A stretch of DNA of 51,597 bases from Candidatus Bathycorpusculum sp. (GCA_009778385.1 WRJX01000098.1:1-51597); one strand, 5' to 3'. Shown: positions 17,832 to 27,776, counted from the first letter of the stretch. A program made the numbers and translations. The notes: generated by a model from the sequence alone, not told the origin.

Positions 17832-18251
17832 AAAAGACACTATTTGACTTTCTTACCAATCTCAAGATGCTAACAACTGTTAATTGTTGTGTTAGACACA
17901 TGCTTGCTCACTGTTTTTAGGCGTTTATCACAAACAATTAGAGACATTATCGCTTCAATGTTATAGCCTATCAAACCAGCGGTAACATTGCTACTTTTTT
18001 AAGAGACATCTTCTAACCCGGCATTTGTCTAAAACATTAACTTTGCCTATTAAACTGTTCAACTGCATAATGCTCTTCTTTAAACGCACTGCTTTACACA
18101 ACAACATTAACCCCTTTCATCCATACCACGTAACCCACACATATTTAAAACACATAATTACATAACTTTAGTTGTAACAGGAAAGTAATCATATGTAAAT
18201 ATGGCTGTAGGACATACAAACTCTCCTGTCACACTAGTATAAATTAAAAAA
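17832..18251. other. Long intergenic region before the aldolase gene
   Basis: 420 bases without a gene. A TATA-like ATATTTAAAAC at about 18141-18151 would start a transcript near 18170, leaving a leader of about 80 bases before the aldolase. Within that leader ACAGGA (about 18177) and TCCTGT (about 18224) can pair around an inner CATAT-GTAA-ATATG hairpin near 18190-18205, so the leader may be structured. No known riboswitch consensus is seen. Confidence 0.35.
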
Positions 18252-19205
18252 ATGGTTGTATTAACATCAACTAGGATATTCAATACATTGCTTGTAACAA
18301 ATAAAGAATTGATGGTTGCCGCAAGAAAAGGTGGTTACGCCATTGGCGCCTTTAATGTCCAAAATCTTGAAAGCGTAAAAGCTATCGTTGAAGCAGCGAT
18401 GGAAGAAAAATCTCCTGCTATACTTCAAATTACCCCAAGTGTCATAAAATACGCTGGCATGGGCTACATAACCAGTATCGTAAAGAATGCGGGCAAAGAA
18501 GCAACTATACCTTTAACAATGCATCTTGACCACGGCGAAGATTATGAAACCGCAATCAAATGCGTCGACGCAGGCTTTACATCAGTTATGATTGATGGAT
18601 CCTTCCTAAGCTTTGAAGAAAACATCACAGTAACCAAACGCGTTGTTGACTACGCACATGCTAAAGGTGTTTCAGTTGAGGCTGAACTTGGCAAACTTGC
18701 AGGTGTAGAGGAAAGAAGCGTAGAAGAAAAAGACGCCATACTAACTGACCCAAATAACGCAGTTGAATTCGTAGAAAAAACAGGCCTCGATACTTTAGCA
18801 GTAGCAATAGGCACTTCACATGGCGCCTACAAATTTAAAAGCGCAGCAAAACTTGACCTTGAACGCCTAAAAATTATCAACGAAAAAGTCGGAATCCCCT
18901 TAGTCCTTCACGGAGCATCTAGCGTTCCAGCTTGGATATGTGAAAAAGCAACAAAATACGGTGCAACCCTAGACGGAGCAAAAGGTGTCGCAGAAGACCA
19001 ACTACAACAAGCCATCAAATTAGGTATCGCAAAAATCAACATCGATACAGACCTACGCTTAGCCTTCACTGCAACAATCCGAGAAGTCCTAACTAACTCA
19101 ACAAAAGAATTCGACCCACGTAAAATCCTCGGCCCCGCTAAAGATGCAATGAAAGAAGTTGCCAAAAGCAAAATGCGCTTATTCGGCAGCTCAGGAAAAG
19201 CCTAA
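18252..19205 (+). CDS. fba: Class II fructose-1,6-bisphosphate aldolase
   Basis: Zinc-dependent aldolase joining or splitting fructose 1,6-bisphosphate. 317 residues. Metal and catalytic residues are intact: D93 and H94 in HLDHGED, E145 in VEAELGKLAG, H190 in GTSHGAYKF and H220 in LHGASS; the phosphate-binding INIDTDLR is near 266. The bacterial family usually starts at the LVTNKEL segment, so this protein carries about 12 extra residues from ATG 18252, or may start at a later TTG. Class II aldolase is the bacterial form; many archaea use other aldolases, so acquisition from bacteria is likely. ApgM faces it. Confidence 0.92.
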   Translation: MVVLTSTRIFNTLLVTNKELMVAARKGGYAIGAFNVQNLESVKAIVEAAMEEKSPAILQITPSVIKYAGMGYITSIVKNAGKEATIPLTMHLDHGEDYETAIKCVDAGFTSVMIDGSFLSFEENITVTKRVVDYAHAKGVSVEAELGKLAGVEERSVEEKDAILTDPNNAVEFVEKTGLDTLAVAIGTSHGAYKFKSAAKLDLERLKIINEKVGIPLVLHGASSVPAWICEKATKYGATLDGAKGVAEDQLQQAIKLGIAKINIDTDLRLAFTATIREVLTNSTKEFDPRKILGPAKDAMKEVAKSKMRLFGSSGKA

Positions 19206-19232
19206 CTTTTTCTTTTTTTAAAAATTTTTTAG
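19206..19232 (+). terminator. T-rich terminator after the aldolase gene
   Basis: Directly after the stop codon are two T-rich tracts separated by an A-run (TTTTTCTTTTTTT ... TTTTTT), the usual form of archaeal transcription termination. The A and T runs can also pair as a weak hairpin. Confidence 0.5.
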
Positions 19233-19282
19233 TGTTTAATTTCTGTCGATAAAATCTAGGAAAAACCCAAAAAAAGGGTGTG

Positions 19283-20560
19283 TTATTTTTTGCGTAATTC
19301 CATTAGTTTAGGCATTAAAGAGTAAGCGTGTTCAAGCAAGCCTAGGTCACCTTTAGCGCATTCACGTTCACAAAACTTTACCCCTTCACCGCTGCCTAAA
19401 CTGTTCCCTGAAATCAACAAGGGCACTGGCGTGTCACTGTGCACTTTCAAGTCACATGGTGTCGCATGGTCAGTTGTAACACAGATAAGTGTGTCTTTAA
19501 GCGAAATCTGCTTTAACAATGGACCAAAGAAATACTTGTCAACTGCCGTAATTATTTGGGTTTTTAATTCACAGTTACCATCATGTCCCGGCTCATCAGG
19601 ACCTTTAAGATGAATGTAAAAACAATCATGTTTCGGCAACACATCTAGCAGCGCTTTAACACGCACGTCATAGTCATGTTGAAGGTCACCTGACGGCGGC
19701 GGCAGAAGTGTAGCATCCATACCTGCAAGCTTAGCTATGCCCCGTTCAGTATGCATATCAGCTAAAGCTGCAAAATTCACACCATAATGCTGGTTAATGT
19801 TGAAGAATTTAGGCAACAAACTAGACGCATCTCGCGTTAAAAGCACATTAGCTTTTAGTTTACCTTCAGCAGCACGTTTTATATTGACTGGATAGTTCTC
19901 CCAAAGATCATGCGTTTTGGCAATAAATTCATTTGCAAGAGCTGCAGCATTTTTTGCAGCCTCCGTGTCTTCAAGTGGTTCAACGGTTTTTAGAACCATG
20001 TCCACTTCTTTTTGTGCTACGCCAAGCCCATCTATAATAGCATATGCTGGGTCACTGTTGGAAATTTTACCTGACAAAGGCTTATCTTTGCTTCTAATAA
20101 CAACCACAGCTCGATGCCCAAGGGTGACTTTAAACTCAAACGTTGCTGGGTACAATTCAAGTTTGATTTGCCTGTTTATCACATCTGCTAATTCTGTTGC
20201 TTCAGAAGTAGTAAGGCTCCTTCCAGCTCTGCGATCAAGCAGGTTTCTCCCTTCACCTAAAGTGGCAAAATTACAACGCAATGCCAAGTTGCCATCTTTC
20301 ATGTCAAGTCCAGCACCGACAGCTTCAATAACACCTCGACCCGTACTGTATTTAAATGGATCATACCCTAGAAGTGAAATTACTGCAACATCACTTTCAG
20401 GCGCGATTCCTTTACCAACAGTATACATTAAGCCAGTTTTGCCATTTTGAGCTAATGCGTTCATATTTGGAGTTTCAGCTGCTTCCAAAGGAGTTTTATT
20501 ACCTAACCCTTTAGTCGGAATATCTCCCATGCCGTCTATTGCAACATAAATTAACTTCAA
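19283..20560 (-). CDS. apgM: Cofactor-independent phosphoglycerate mutase, archaeal type (ApgM)
   Basis: Interconverts 3- and 2-phosphoglycerate through a phosphoserine in an alkaline phosphatase-like fold. 425 residues, family length. The metal-binding D9 lies in IDGMGDIP and the phosphorylated serine is S56 in APESDVAVISLLGYDP. C-terminal metal ligands appear in HLKGPDEPGHDGN and CVTTDHATPCDLKVHSD. Start ATG 20560. It faces the aldolase, giving a small glycolysis/gluconeogenesis locus on two transcripts. Confidence 0.94.
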   Translation of the reverse strand: MKLIYVAIDGMGDIPTKGLGNKTPLEAAETPNMNALAQNGKTGLMYTVGKGIAPESDVAVISLLGYDPFKYSTGRGVIEAVGAGLDMKDGNLALRCNFATLGEGRNLLDRRAGRSLTTSEATELADVINRQIKLELYPATFEFKVTLGHRAVVVIRSKDKPLSGKISNSDPAYAIIDGLGVAQKEVDMVLKTVEPLEDTEAAKNAAALANEFIAKTHDLWENYPVNIKRAAEGKLKANVLLTRDASSLLPKFFNINQHYGVNFAALADMHTERGIAKLAGMDATLLPPPSGDLQHDYDVRVKALLDVLPKHDCFYIHLKGPDEPGHDGNCELKTQIITAVDKYFFGPLLKQISLKDTLICVTTDHATPCDLKVHSDTPVPLLISGNSLGSGEGVKFCERECAKGDLGLLEHAYSLMPKLMELRKK

Positions 20561-20925
20561 TTAACTTGCTCCTTCAAATTGCCTGTGGGTTACTTGAATG
20601 CTTACCTATCTTTATTACCTTTATTATTAATTACCTAATGATTCCAACAGCCTTCAACCAAAAATCAAAGTTGATAAAAAAACATGTTAACCACAAAATA
20701 AGTAAAGTTACATGACAATAAAGACCTTTCTAAATTAAACCTCTGAAAATTATCTTTCAATTTCTGTATTGAATTTCGCACTGTTATAATGAGTAGGTGG
20801 CTAAGTTTTCATACAAGCAAAGGGTAGATATACCTTGGTAGGTAAGTCAGTTTTATGTCGGCTTTAGATCAGAATTGTTTCTGCCTTAAAAAAAGTTACA
20901 TTCGTTACGGTAACTACGGTGATGC
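20561..20925. other. Divergent intergenic region
   Basis: 365 bases between the ApgM start and the GTG of the next gene. It must hold promoters in both directions; AT-rich tracts near 20620-20650 and a TATA-like GATATACC near 20827 are candidates. A 12-codon ORF follows ATG 20790. No RNA gene or clear repeat is seen. Confidence 0.35.
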
Positions 20926-21213
20926 GTGCCTGACTATAACTCCAAAACTGACTATTTTGCGAAGGTAAAGCTTGTGCCTAAATCACAGGATTTGGAGGCG
21001 CAGAAGAAGCGTGCGAGGGTACAGGCATATTTTTGGAACATAGTCGGCTCAGTTGAACATATAAACATCCCTAAACTTGAGGATGCGTTAAGAAAAGAGT
21101 TTCATTCAACTGATGATCGATTAATTGAGGCTCAGATTAGGTTGATGCAGACAGAGAAGCGGATTAGGGTGCAGAGTAATGTGAAAGTGTGGATTAAGCA
21201 GCCGTTGGTTTAA
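20926..21213 (+). CDS. Small hypothetical protein, winged-helix-like
   Basis: 95 residues, basic and helical. The second half (IPKLEDALRKEFHSTDDRLI, then EAQIRLMQTEKRIRV) reads like a helix-turn-helix with a short wing, but no family signature is certain. GTG 20926 is the start because the preceding ATG is in another frame and stops at once. Its 3' end overlaps the convergent MscS gene by four bases. Confidence 0.55.
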   Translation: MPDYNSKTDYFAKVKLVPKSQDLEAQKKRARVQAYFWNIVGSVEHINIPKLEDALRKEFHSTDDRLIEAQIRLMQTEKRIRVQSNVKVWIKQPLV

Positions 21214-22256
21214 TTGGGTTTTTGGTTTTCTATGTACTGTGTTATGGTGGGTGGCCGTATTTTTTCTTCCCTTTTTATGACGATGTAGGTGGGTGGGGAG
21301 GTATCGATTCCGGCCTTCTTGAGATCTGTGAGCATGTTACTTATGAGGTTGCTTTTAATTTGGGCAATTTGGTTAGGTTTATCAGTGTACGCGTTGAGTT
21401 CATAAGTTATTGAGTAAGGCCCAAGCTCTCGCAATAGGACAAACGGTGCTTTATTAGATGAAGATATAATTCCATTGGTTTTTTGGGCGGCTTCAATGAG
21501 TGTTCTTTGTGCATGATCTTTATCAACTTCGTATCCGAGGGTTATCTGTACGAAGAGTGCAACTTCTTGTAGTGCGCTAAAGTTTTGGATTTCTTTGCTC
21601 ATAACACCCAAGTTGGGAATGCTTATTATTTCATCTCTTATGGTTCTTATGTGGGTAAAAAAGAAGCCAATATCAGTGATATCGCCGTGGCTGTCACCTA
21701 TTTGTACGCGGTCGCCGACTTTGAATTCGTGGGTTCCGCTAAGGATGGCATAGCCTAAAATGTTGCCTAAGACGCTGGAGGAGAACAAACCCAAAATGAA
21801 GGTTAACATTATAACTAAGCCGCTTCCTAGAAGGTCTGAAAACCATGTTCCTATGAATCTGTAAGCCCAAATGAGAACAATTGACCCTATTGTAATGAAG
21901 TAGATAAGGTAGGTTAAGTATTGGGCTACGGATTTATTGGTTTTTTTCGCTGCTGTTGGGTCACGGACTATTTTTCCAAGTGCAGGGGAAACTGTGAGAA
22001 TGGTGGCAGGTATGATTATTTTTTTGGAGAACGCTAAAAAGAACCATGCCGTAAGAGTTAAAAGTATTTTTTGCATGATGAGATAAGCATAGTCTTGAGT
22101 GTTTGTTGTTCCGAAAATTTCAAAACCGCCAAATCGGTACGCAGTTTCCATCAAGATAAATAATGTGATGAGAGCAATAGCTCGGATTATCATCCAGCTT
22201 AAATATTTACTTATAATGGAAACGCGGATACGCCTTTTTGTTTGTTGTGTTGTCAT
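21210..22256 (-). CDS. MscS-type mechanosensitive channel
   Basis: Small-conductance mechanosensitive channel family, a pressure valve for osmotic downshift. 348 residues from ATG 22256; an earlier ATG at 22325 would add 23. Hydrophobic segments lie at about 20-40, 55-80, 108-130 and 140-170, the last leading into the pore helix. The MscS beta domain follows, marked by FKVGDRVQIGDSHGDITDIG and the IPNLGVMSKEIQNFS strand. The C-terminal alpha/beta domain ends in a short polar tail. All expected parts are present. Confidence 0.9.
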   Translation of the reverse strand: MTTQQTKRRIRVSIISKYLSWMIIRAIALITLFILMETAYRFGGFEIFGTTNTQDYAYLIMQKILLTLTAWFFLAFSKKIIIPATILTVSPALGKIVRDPTAAKKTNKSVAQYLTYLIYFITIGSIVLIWAYRFIGTWFSDLLGSGLVIMLTFILGLFSSSVLGNILGYAILSGTHEFKVGDRVQIGDSHGDITDIGFFFTHIRTIRDEIISIPNLGVMSKEIQNFSALQEVALFVQITLGYEVDKDHAQRTLIEAAQKTNGIISSSNKAPFVLLRELGPYSITYELNAYTDKPNQIAQIKSNLISNMLTDLKKAGIDTSPPTYIVIKREEKIRPPTITQYIENQKPN

Positions 22257-22662
22257 ACCACTCGCGCTAATCCTTTCCTTAAGGTTGCTTTTGTATTTAA
22301 AATTTTTGGAAATAATGAATAGCATTCTATTCGAAAATAGAGTTGCACTTTTTATTAAAATATTTTTTATTATAGGTATTAACGAATCTGTATCAATAAC
22401 AGAATCTACTGAAACAACCTGTTAAGCGTGTTATTCTTATCATGCTTTCTTCAGATTTGTGGATATTTCATGATCTTTGATACACTTAACAAGGCTATAT
22501 TGTTGTGCAATCTGTTAATGTTGCTTGTTAAATCAAAATGCTAACTTCGTTATCGACTATAATGTTTAACAATTATTTAGCTGATTTCTTGACAGATCAT
22601 GTGGCTGTTTTTAAGCTTTGATTTTCTGCTCGACGTCAGCTTTTCTGCAAAGACCCCCTTTG

Positions 22663-24105
22663 TTATAGGCTGGCTATAAAGCCTGAAGTAACATCTCGTA
22701 TAGACCGTAGTAGTGGGTGCTTAATTGTCTCTGGTTCAAGCTGTTCTAACCGGTTAATTCTGAAATAAATCGGTGGATGAGGATCTAAACCAATCCATTC
22801 TTGAATTCTAAACGATGGTGCACGTTCATAAAGCAGGCGTTGGAATCCAATCTTTTCCAATGAAGCCGCGAGCACTCTTGGCTGCCCAATTACAATTGCT
22901 GAAATCAAATCAGCCCGAGCTTCAAAAAACTTGGAAATAAAAAAAATCACCATCATGATTCCCCAGAAATATACAAAAAACAAAAATGTAGAAAATATAA
23001 TTGGCAACAACGGAAAGAGTACATAAAACCTAAACAGAAACTCAGCGGACGTTAACCCATACAAAATTAAAGGATCACGTCCCCGCAAATGTCCAAACTC
23101 ATGCCCAAGTACACTTCTAATTTCAGATTCATCTAATTGCACAAGTAAACCTGTGGTAATCAACACTATCCCTCTTTTAGGACTAGGACCTGAAGCAGCC
23201 GCGTTGGGAACCATGGTGTTTGAAACAACAATTTTAGGCATGGGAAAACTAAAACGATCAGCAATGTCTTTGACAATTTGGTAAATGTTGATTTTTTTTG
23301 CTGATAAATTTTCAAGTTTTACAGATATACCGTGTTTTTCAAAAACGCTTTGAGCAAATAGCCGATCTATTTGACCATGTTTGGCAGTGATGTCTTGATA
23401 AATTTCTTTTTTTATAGCTATTATTTTTTCTCTTGTCATTTTTTCAACGCCCATTTTCTCTTCTATGGGCAAAAAGAATTGAAGTAAGTGAATTGTGGGA
23501 TTATCTGCTGTGATGTGCCAATCAGTGGAGCGACTGATAAATTTGGTAGAGTAAAAAACAAAAACAAACTGTACCGCAATCAAAACTAGAGGGGCTATCC
23601 AGAAGGATTCTGGGTAAATTGTTGCTAATGTGATAAATATTGTTGTACCAAAGACTATGAAAACTACAAAAAAGATAACTTGAGTTTCAAGAAACAATCT
23701 GTTAAACGACTTTTTTGGTTTAGTGTATGCTTCAGGTACAATATCTTGGCCTTCTCGCCAAGCAAAAAACATGGTTGCTTTCCGTACGTTCTCCTCAAAC
23801 ATCTGCAAGGCAATTACTATGTCTTGTTTGGCTTCTTTAAGTTCTGCCGATGTTACATCTGAGTTAAGGGGTGTTATTTTTACTTCGATTAGCTTATCGT
23901 TTTTTGCTTCAACATACAGTTGTTTCCCCTTAACGTTTGAAATGGTATATGATAGCGTATCAACTTCGCTACTGTTTTGTCGGAAAACATTGCTGAAGCG
24001 TTCTTTTTGAGGCAGCAGATATTGACTATGGACAAAATCAAAAAACTGCGCCATGTAACTGTCTGGCACTTCAGTTTTAACAGTATAAATTAAGGGGTCA
24101 ACCAT
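22663..24105 (-). CDS. M48-family membrane zinc metalloprotease (HtpX-like)
   Basis: 480 residues. Catalytic zinc motif HEFGH at 335-339 in SVLGHEFGHLRGRD, with the third ligand in FFEARADL about 65 residues later. A unique N-terminal half (about 1-130, soluble) precedes two membrane segments (about 145-195); two more lie between the HExxH and the EARAD motif. HtpX-type proteases degrade misfolded membrane proteins. The N-terminal domain is longer than in bacterial HtpX and is unrecognised. ATG 24105 is preferred to TTG 24129. Confidence 0.88.
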   Translation of the reverse strand: MVDPLIYTVKTEVPDSYMAQFFDFVHSQYLLPQKERFSNVFRQNSSEVDTLSYTISNVKGKQLYVEAKNDKLIEVKITPLNSDVTSAELKEAKQDIVIALQMFEENVRKATMFFAWREGQDIVPEAYTKPKKSFNRLFLETQVIFFVVFIVFGTTIFITLATIYPESFWIAPLVLIAVQFVFVFYSTKFISRSTDWHITADNPTIHLLQFFLPIEEKMGVEKMTREKIIAIKKEIYQDITAKHGQIDRLFAQSVFEKHGISVKLENLSAKKINIYQIVKDIADRFSFPMPKIVVSNTMVPNAAASGPSPKRGIVLITTGLLVQLDESEIRSVLGHEFGHLRGRDPLILYGLTSAEFLFRFYVLFPLLPIIFSTFLFFVYFWGIMMVIFFISKFFEARADLISAIVIGQPRVLAASLEKIGFQRLLYERAPSFRIQEWIGLDPHPPIYFRINRLEQLEPETIKHPLLRSIRDVTSGFIASL

Positions 24106-24485
24106 AAAATACTTCAAACCAAAAAACAATTATCTTAACTAGAATCCTGCTTTTTATTAACCATATAGGCAACATAGCACTTGAGAAAAACCAATACCTA
24201 ATTGCATAACCATCATGCTTCCAACAGTGCGTAAAAATTAAGAATATTCAAAAATGTACAAAGCAGAATTAGTCTTCTATAACTATAAATACACAAAAAA
24301 ACGTTGATTCGTAACCTTAAACGTACACCAAACTATAATTTGCGTTGTTAATTCCCTTTATTTTAATTAGGTTACACGTTTCTGTTCTCAATTTAACATC
24401 GAATGTTGCCTGTGAAAATCTGGTAAATGCATTAGATTTAAATGTCTGCTTTTTTTATTCTGTAACTTAAACGAGAGCGTTAAAA
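24106..24485. other. Divergent promoter region, protease and ABC exporter
   Basis: 380 AT-rich bases between the protease start (leftwards) and the ABC transporter (rightwards). A TATA-like AGATTTAAATG at about 24434-24444 fits the ABC gene, with a leader of some 20 bases. CTATAAATAC near 24284 is another candidate, orientation unclear. No further gene or RNA is seen. Confidence 0.4.
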
Positions 24486-25256
24486 ATGAACCCGTTAGCA
24501 GTTGAACTAAAAAACGTCACTAAACGCTACAACGAAATCGTTGCAGTAAACAACCTCAATTTAAACATTAAGCAAGGCGAAATCTTTGGTTTGCTCGGTC
24601 CTAACGGTTCAGGAAAATCAACTACCTTAAAAATGATAATGGGTCTAGTCACACCAACTAATGGATCTGTTAACGTTTTAGGACTTGATGTCCAACAAAA
24701 ACCTGTAGACGTAAAAAGCCTCGTAGGATACGTCCCAGAATCTCCAAATATTTACGAATTTCTTACAGGAATAGAATATCTTGATTTTATTGGCGATATC
24801 TACGGTATGCCTGCCGATGAGAAACAGCAGAGAATAACTGAGTACCTAAAAGCCTTACAGCTTGACGGCCGAGAAGGCGATATGATAAACAGTTACTCTG
24901 ATGGTATGAAAAAGAAAATCGCCTTAATCTCCGCTTTTATTCACAAACCAAAACTTTTGATTCTCGATGAGCCACTTAACGCTCTTGACCCTAGAAGTGC
25001 AAGAATTGTTAAAGATATTCTTGCAGGTTTAAAAGCTCAGGGGGTAACTACAATTATGTCTACTCATGTTCTTGAAATTGCCCAAGCCTTGAGTGATCAA
25101 ATAGCAATTATGTACAAAGGTAACCTTTTGGCACTTGGAAATATGGAAGAACTGCAGCAGAAGGCAAGTTTGCCTGGTTCAGGTCTTGAAGACATTTTCC
25201 TTAAGCTTACTGGAACTGAAGACTTGAAAGCTGTTGTTGAGGCACTTGTTAAATGA
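24486..25256 (+). CDS. ABC transporter ATP-binding protein
   Basis: 256-residue nucleotide-binding subunit of an ABC-2-type exporter. Walker A GPNGSGKST is at 38-46, the signature appears as YSDGMKKK (the usual LSGGQ is altered to YSDGM, common in this exporter group), and Walker B as LLILDEPLNALD, followed by the switch histidine in MSTHVLE. The stop codon overlaps the permease start (ATGA, 25253-25256), so the two are translated together. Substrate unknown. Confidence 0.93.
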   Translation: MNPLAVELKNVTKRYNEIVAVNNLNLNIKQGEIFGLLGPNGSGKSTTLKMIMGLVTPTNGSVNVLGLDVQQKPVDVKSLVGYVPESPNIYEFLTGIEYLDFIGDIYGMPADEKQQRITEYLKALQLDGREGDMINSYSDGMKKKIALISAFIHKPKLLILDEPLNALDPRSARIVKDILAGLKAQGVTTIMSTHVLEIAQALSDQIAIMYKGNLLALGNMEELQQKASLPGSGLEDIFLKLTGTEDLKAVVEALVK

Positions 25257-26935
25257 ACTGGAAAAACGTTTACTACATGATGCAGGTTGAACGCAAATCA
25301 GGTCGATTACTAAGAGGAGTAAAGCCTACAAAATATAAAGAAAATCGTTTTCTTGCTAATTGGCCATATTGGCTAGCTATTGGGATAGGTCTTGTAGCAG
25401 GAGTTATTGCAGGGTTTCTGGTTAATGATTTATCCAGTGTTATGGCTACTGATGAACTTCAATCCTCTATTGTTCACGTGTTTGTTACGCTTCCAACAAT
25501 TGTTTTGGTTTTCGGCGCTGTTTTTACCTTGATCCAACAGGTTCAACGTAGTGGCGTTAAAATGCAAGCTGAAGCGCCTTACTGGTTACCCATTACCTGG
25601 CAGGAACACACTTTGGCCTCTGTCCTTGCAAGTTTACTTGGGATTCCCTTAGGGGCAGTACTGATTATTGTTTCGGCAATATTGGTGTTTTCTATATTCA
25701 CTGGTCTAATTGTTTTGGCTCTAATAACATCAATAGCAGTGTTTGCCGCAGCGTTTTTAGCAAGCGTAATTACAGAAATTTTACGCGTACTTCAAGTACG
25801 TTTTATCGGTGCAGTTTACAAGTCAAGCGGTAGAGGCGCCATATGGGTACGTTTTCTTGGCTCTATTGGATTCTTTATTCTCTTTTATATAATATATTTC
25901 TTGGTCGTTTCAGGTGGTCCTGAAATTCTTCTAACTTTAACTGACATCCAGGGGTCATTATTTTATATTCCATTTATTTGGTTAGGCCTTATGCTGTCAA
26001 ACTTTTTCATTTCAGGTGGCAGTGTCCTTTTAGGTATCGTTTACATGTTTTTGTCTGTCGCTTTCATAGGTGCTATGTATGCTTTAGCCGTTTTATTAAA
26101 CAAACGATTTGGTCTTTATGAACCACCTGCAATAACAGTTCAAAAAAGCGGCGTTTATACACCTAAAACAGGCTTTTTAGGAAAACTTGGTTTCTCAACA
26201 CCTGAGGCAGCCATAATCAACAAAGACTTAAAAGCATTCACCCGACGCAGAGAACTCATGCCAACATTCATTGCACCTATTGTGATTGTTATCTTCCCGT
26301 TATTGCAATCTTTGGGTTCCACAGGTGCTAGTCTGGCTTCAGAAGTTTCATTGATCTATATGGGCATGATATACCTGCTTCCAGCGTCATTTATGGTTTG
26401 CCTCCTTGGTGGTTTTATCATTGGCGAAGAAGGACAAGCAATATGGCGAATATATGCTTCACCAATCAGCGCCAAAAACCTTGTTAAAAGCAAATACTTC
26501 TTTACCGCACTCTTTGGCCTAATTATATTAGCTATCACCGGAACAATTGGAACGATAATCTATCACCCAACACCTACCATGATAATTGTAGCCCTCTTGG
26601 AAGGCTTATTCCTAATTATCGCTTTAAGCACTATTTCAGTTAACATTGGCTTTAGAGGCGCTGACTTTACAGAAGTTCCAAGACCTCGCATGATTCGTCA
26701 ATACTGGCAGTTAATCAACTTTGCTGCATGCTTCCTTGCTGGTCTTGCAATCTTAGCACCTCTTGTACCCACATTGGTTTCTTCAATGATAGGCACACTT
26801 GGCTTCAGTTTTCCAAGCATAAACCCGTTCATCGCTACAGCTATAAGTGGTATAATAGCTATGGTCATTGCGACACTCTTTTACAAGTTTACTCTTAACA
26901 GTGCAAAAGAATTCCTACGTAAAGCAGAGGTATAA
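25253..26935 (+). CDS. ABC-2-type transporter permease
   Basis: 560 residues, highly hydrophobic, with about 12 membrane segments; a first helix near 38-60 and clusters at 75-100, 125-180, 205-275 and 345-545. A cytoplasmic loop of about 60 residues (about 283-340) separates the halves. Longer than typical single ABC-2 permeases, so it may be a fused double permease. Co-translated with the ATPase by a four-base overlap. The exported substrate cannot be told. Confidence 0.82.
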   Translation: MNWKNVYYMMQVERKSGRLLRGVKPTKYKENRFLANWPYWLAIGIGLVAGVIAGFLVNDLSSVMATDELQSSIVHVFVTLPTIVLVFGAVFTLIQQVQRSGVKMQAEAPYWLPITWQEHTLASVLASLLGIPLGAVLIIVSAILVFSIFTGLIVLALITSIAVFAAAFLASVITEILRVLQVRFIGAVYKSSGRGAIWVRFLGSIGFFILFYIIYFLVVSGGPEILLTLTDIQGSLFYIPFIWLGLMLSNFFISGGSVLLGIVYMFLSVAFIGAMYALAVLLNKRFGLYEPPAITVQKSGVYTPKTGFLGKLGFSTPEAAIINKDLKAFTRRRELMPTFIAPIVIVIFPLLQSLGSTGASLASEVSLIYMGMIYLLPASFMVCLLGGFIIGEEGQAIWRIYASPISAKNLVKSKYFFTALFGLIILAITGTIGTIIYHPTPTMIIVALLEGLFLIIALSTISVNIGFRGADFTEVPRPRMIRQYWQLINFAACFLAGLAILAPLVPTLVSSMIGTLGFSFPSINPFIATAISGIIAMVIATLFYKFTLNSAKEFLRKAEV

Positions 26936-27141
26936 AAATTCTATACTGATACAAAAAACGAAAATAACCAGCCAAAAAACCCAACCCATTTTATTTCATT
27001 TTTTATTTTAACAATACTTTATTTATTTCAATGTTAAAACGAAAAACCATTATAAACAAAATTTTTGTTGCAATTTACGGTAGTCACAAATTTTTTTATC
27101 CTACGTTAAGCGTAAAAATTGCTTAAGAGGAGTAAAAGTCA

Positions 27142-27255
27142 ATGTTTGAAACATTCAAATGCCCAATATGTAAAGCAGATTTTTCTACCCCTGAAGATTT
27201 GCGTATACATAGAATGGATAAACACAAAGGATCTTTACATGAAGTCCATATTTAA
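27142..27255 (+). CDS. 37-residue C2H2 zinc-finger protein
   Basis: A single classical zinc finger: C7-x2-C10-x12-H23-x4-H28, with Phe at 14 and Leu at 20 in the hydrophobic core positions. The start ATG 27142 is supported by AGAGGAG about ten bases upstream. One-finger proteins of this size occur in archaea and may bind DNA, RNA or partner proteins. A TATA-like ATTATAAAC near 27050 could drive it. It lies before the PEBP-family gene on the same strand, 83 bases apart. Confidence 0.8.
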   Translation: MFETFKCPICKADFSTPEDLRIHRMDKHKGSLHEVHI

Positions 27256-27338
27256 TTCTGCAGATCTTTTGGTACATTTTTCATTAAATATTTACTCCCC
27301 AAATAGTTACCTCAATTATTTTTAGAGAGGAAATTTTG

Positions 27339-27776
27339 ATGGATAAATTAGTCATAAAAAGTCCAGCGTTTGAAGCTAATCAAAAAATCCCCAAAAAATA
27401 CACTTGCGAAGGTGATGGTATAAACCCGCCCTTAACAATTGAAGGTATCCCAAACCAAACAAAAAGTTTAGCCTTAATCTTTGATGATCCTGACGCAGTA
27501 AACGGCGTATTTAACCATTGGATAATGTGGAATATTCCAGCTTCAACTGCTAAAATTGAAGAAAACTCAGCATCTGGGATTGAAGGGGTAAATAGTGGAC
27601 ACAGAAAAGGCTATTATCCTCCTTGTCCTCCATCAGGTAGCCACAGATACATCTTTAAAATTTACGCTTTAAATCAAACTATAAACCTGCCTGAAAGCAC
27701 CAAAAAACCTGCACTACAGAAAGCCATACATGATCATATTCTTGCTGAAGGTGAACTTGTTGGTATATACCGCTAA
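27339..27776 (+). CDS. YbhB/YbcL-type PEBP-family protein
   Basis: 145 residues of the phosphatidylethanolamine-binding/Raf kinase inhibitor-like family. The signature regions are present: the early KYTCEGDGINPPL, the DDPDA motif (LIFDDPDAVNGVFNHWIMWN) and GYYPPCPPSGSHRY which forms the ligand pocket. The biological role in prokaryotes is unclear. ATG 27339 with AGAGAGG about eight bases upstream is preferred over the overlapping TTG 27336. Confidence 0.92.
   Translation: MDKLVIKSPAFEANQKIPKKYTCEGDGINPPLTIEGIPNQTKSLALIFDDPDAVNGVFNHWIMWNIPASTAKIEENSASGIEGVNSGHRKGYYPPCPPSGSHRYIFKIYALNQTINLPESTKKPALQKAIHDHILAEGELVGIYR

Noticed and set aside
22099-22425. 108-codon ORF opposite the MscS start
   Set aside because: Lies antisense over the MscS N-terminus, composition explained by the complementary hydrophobic codons.
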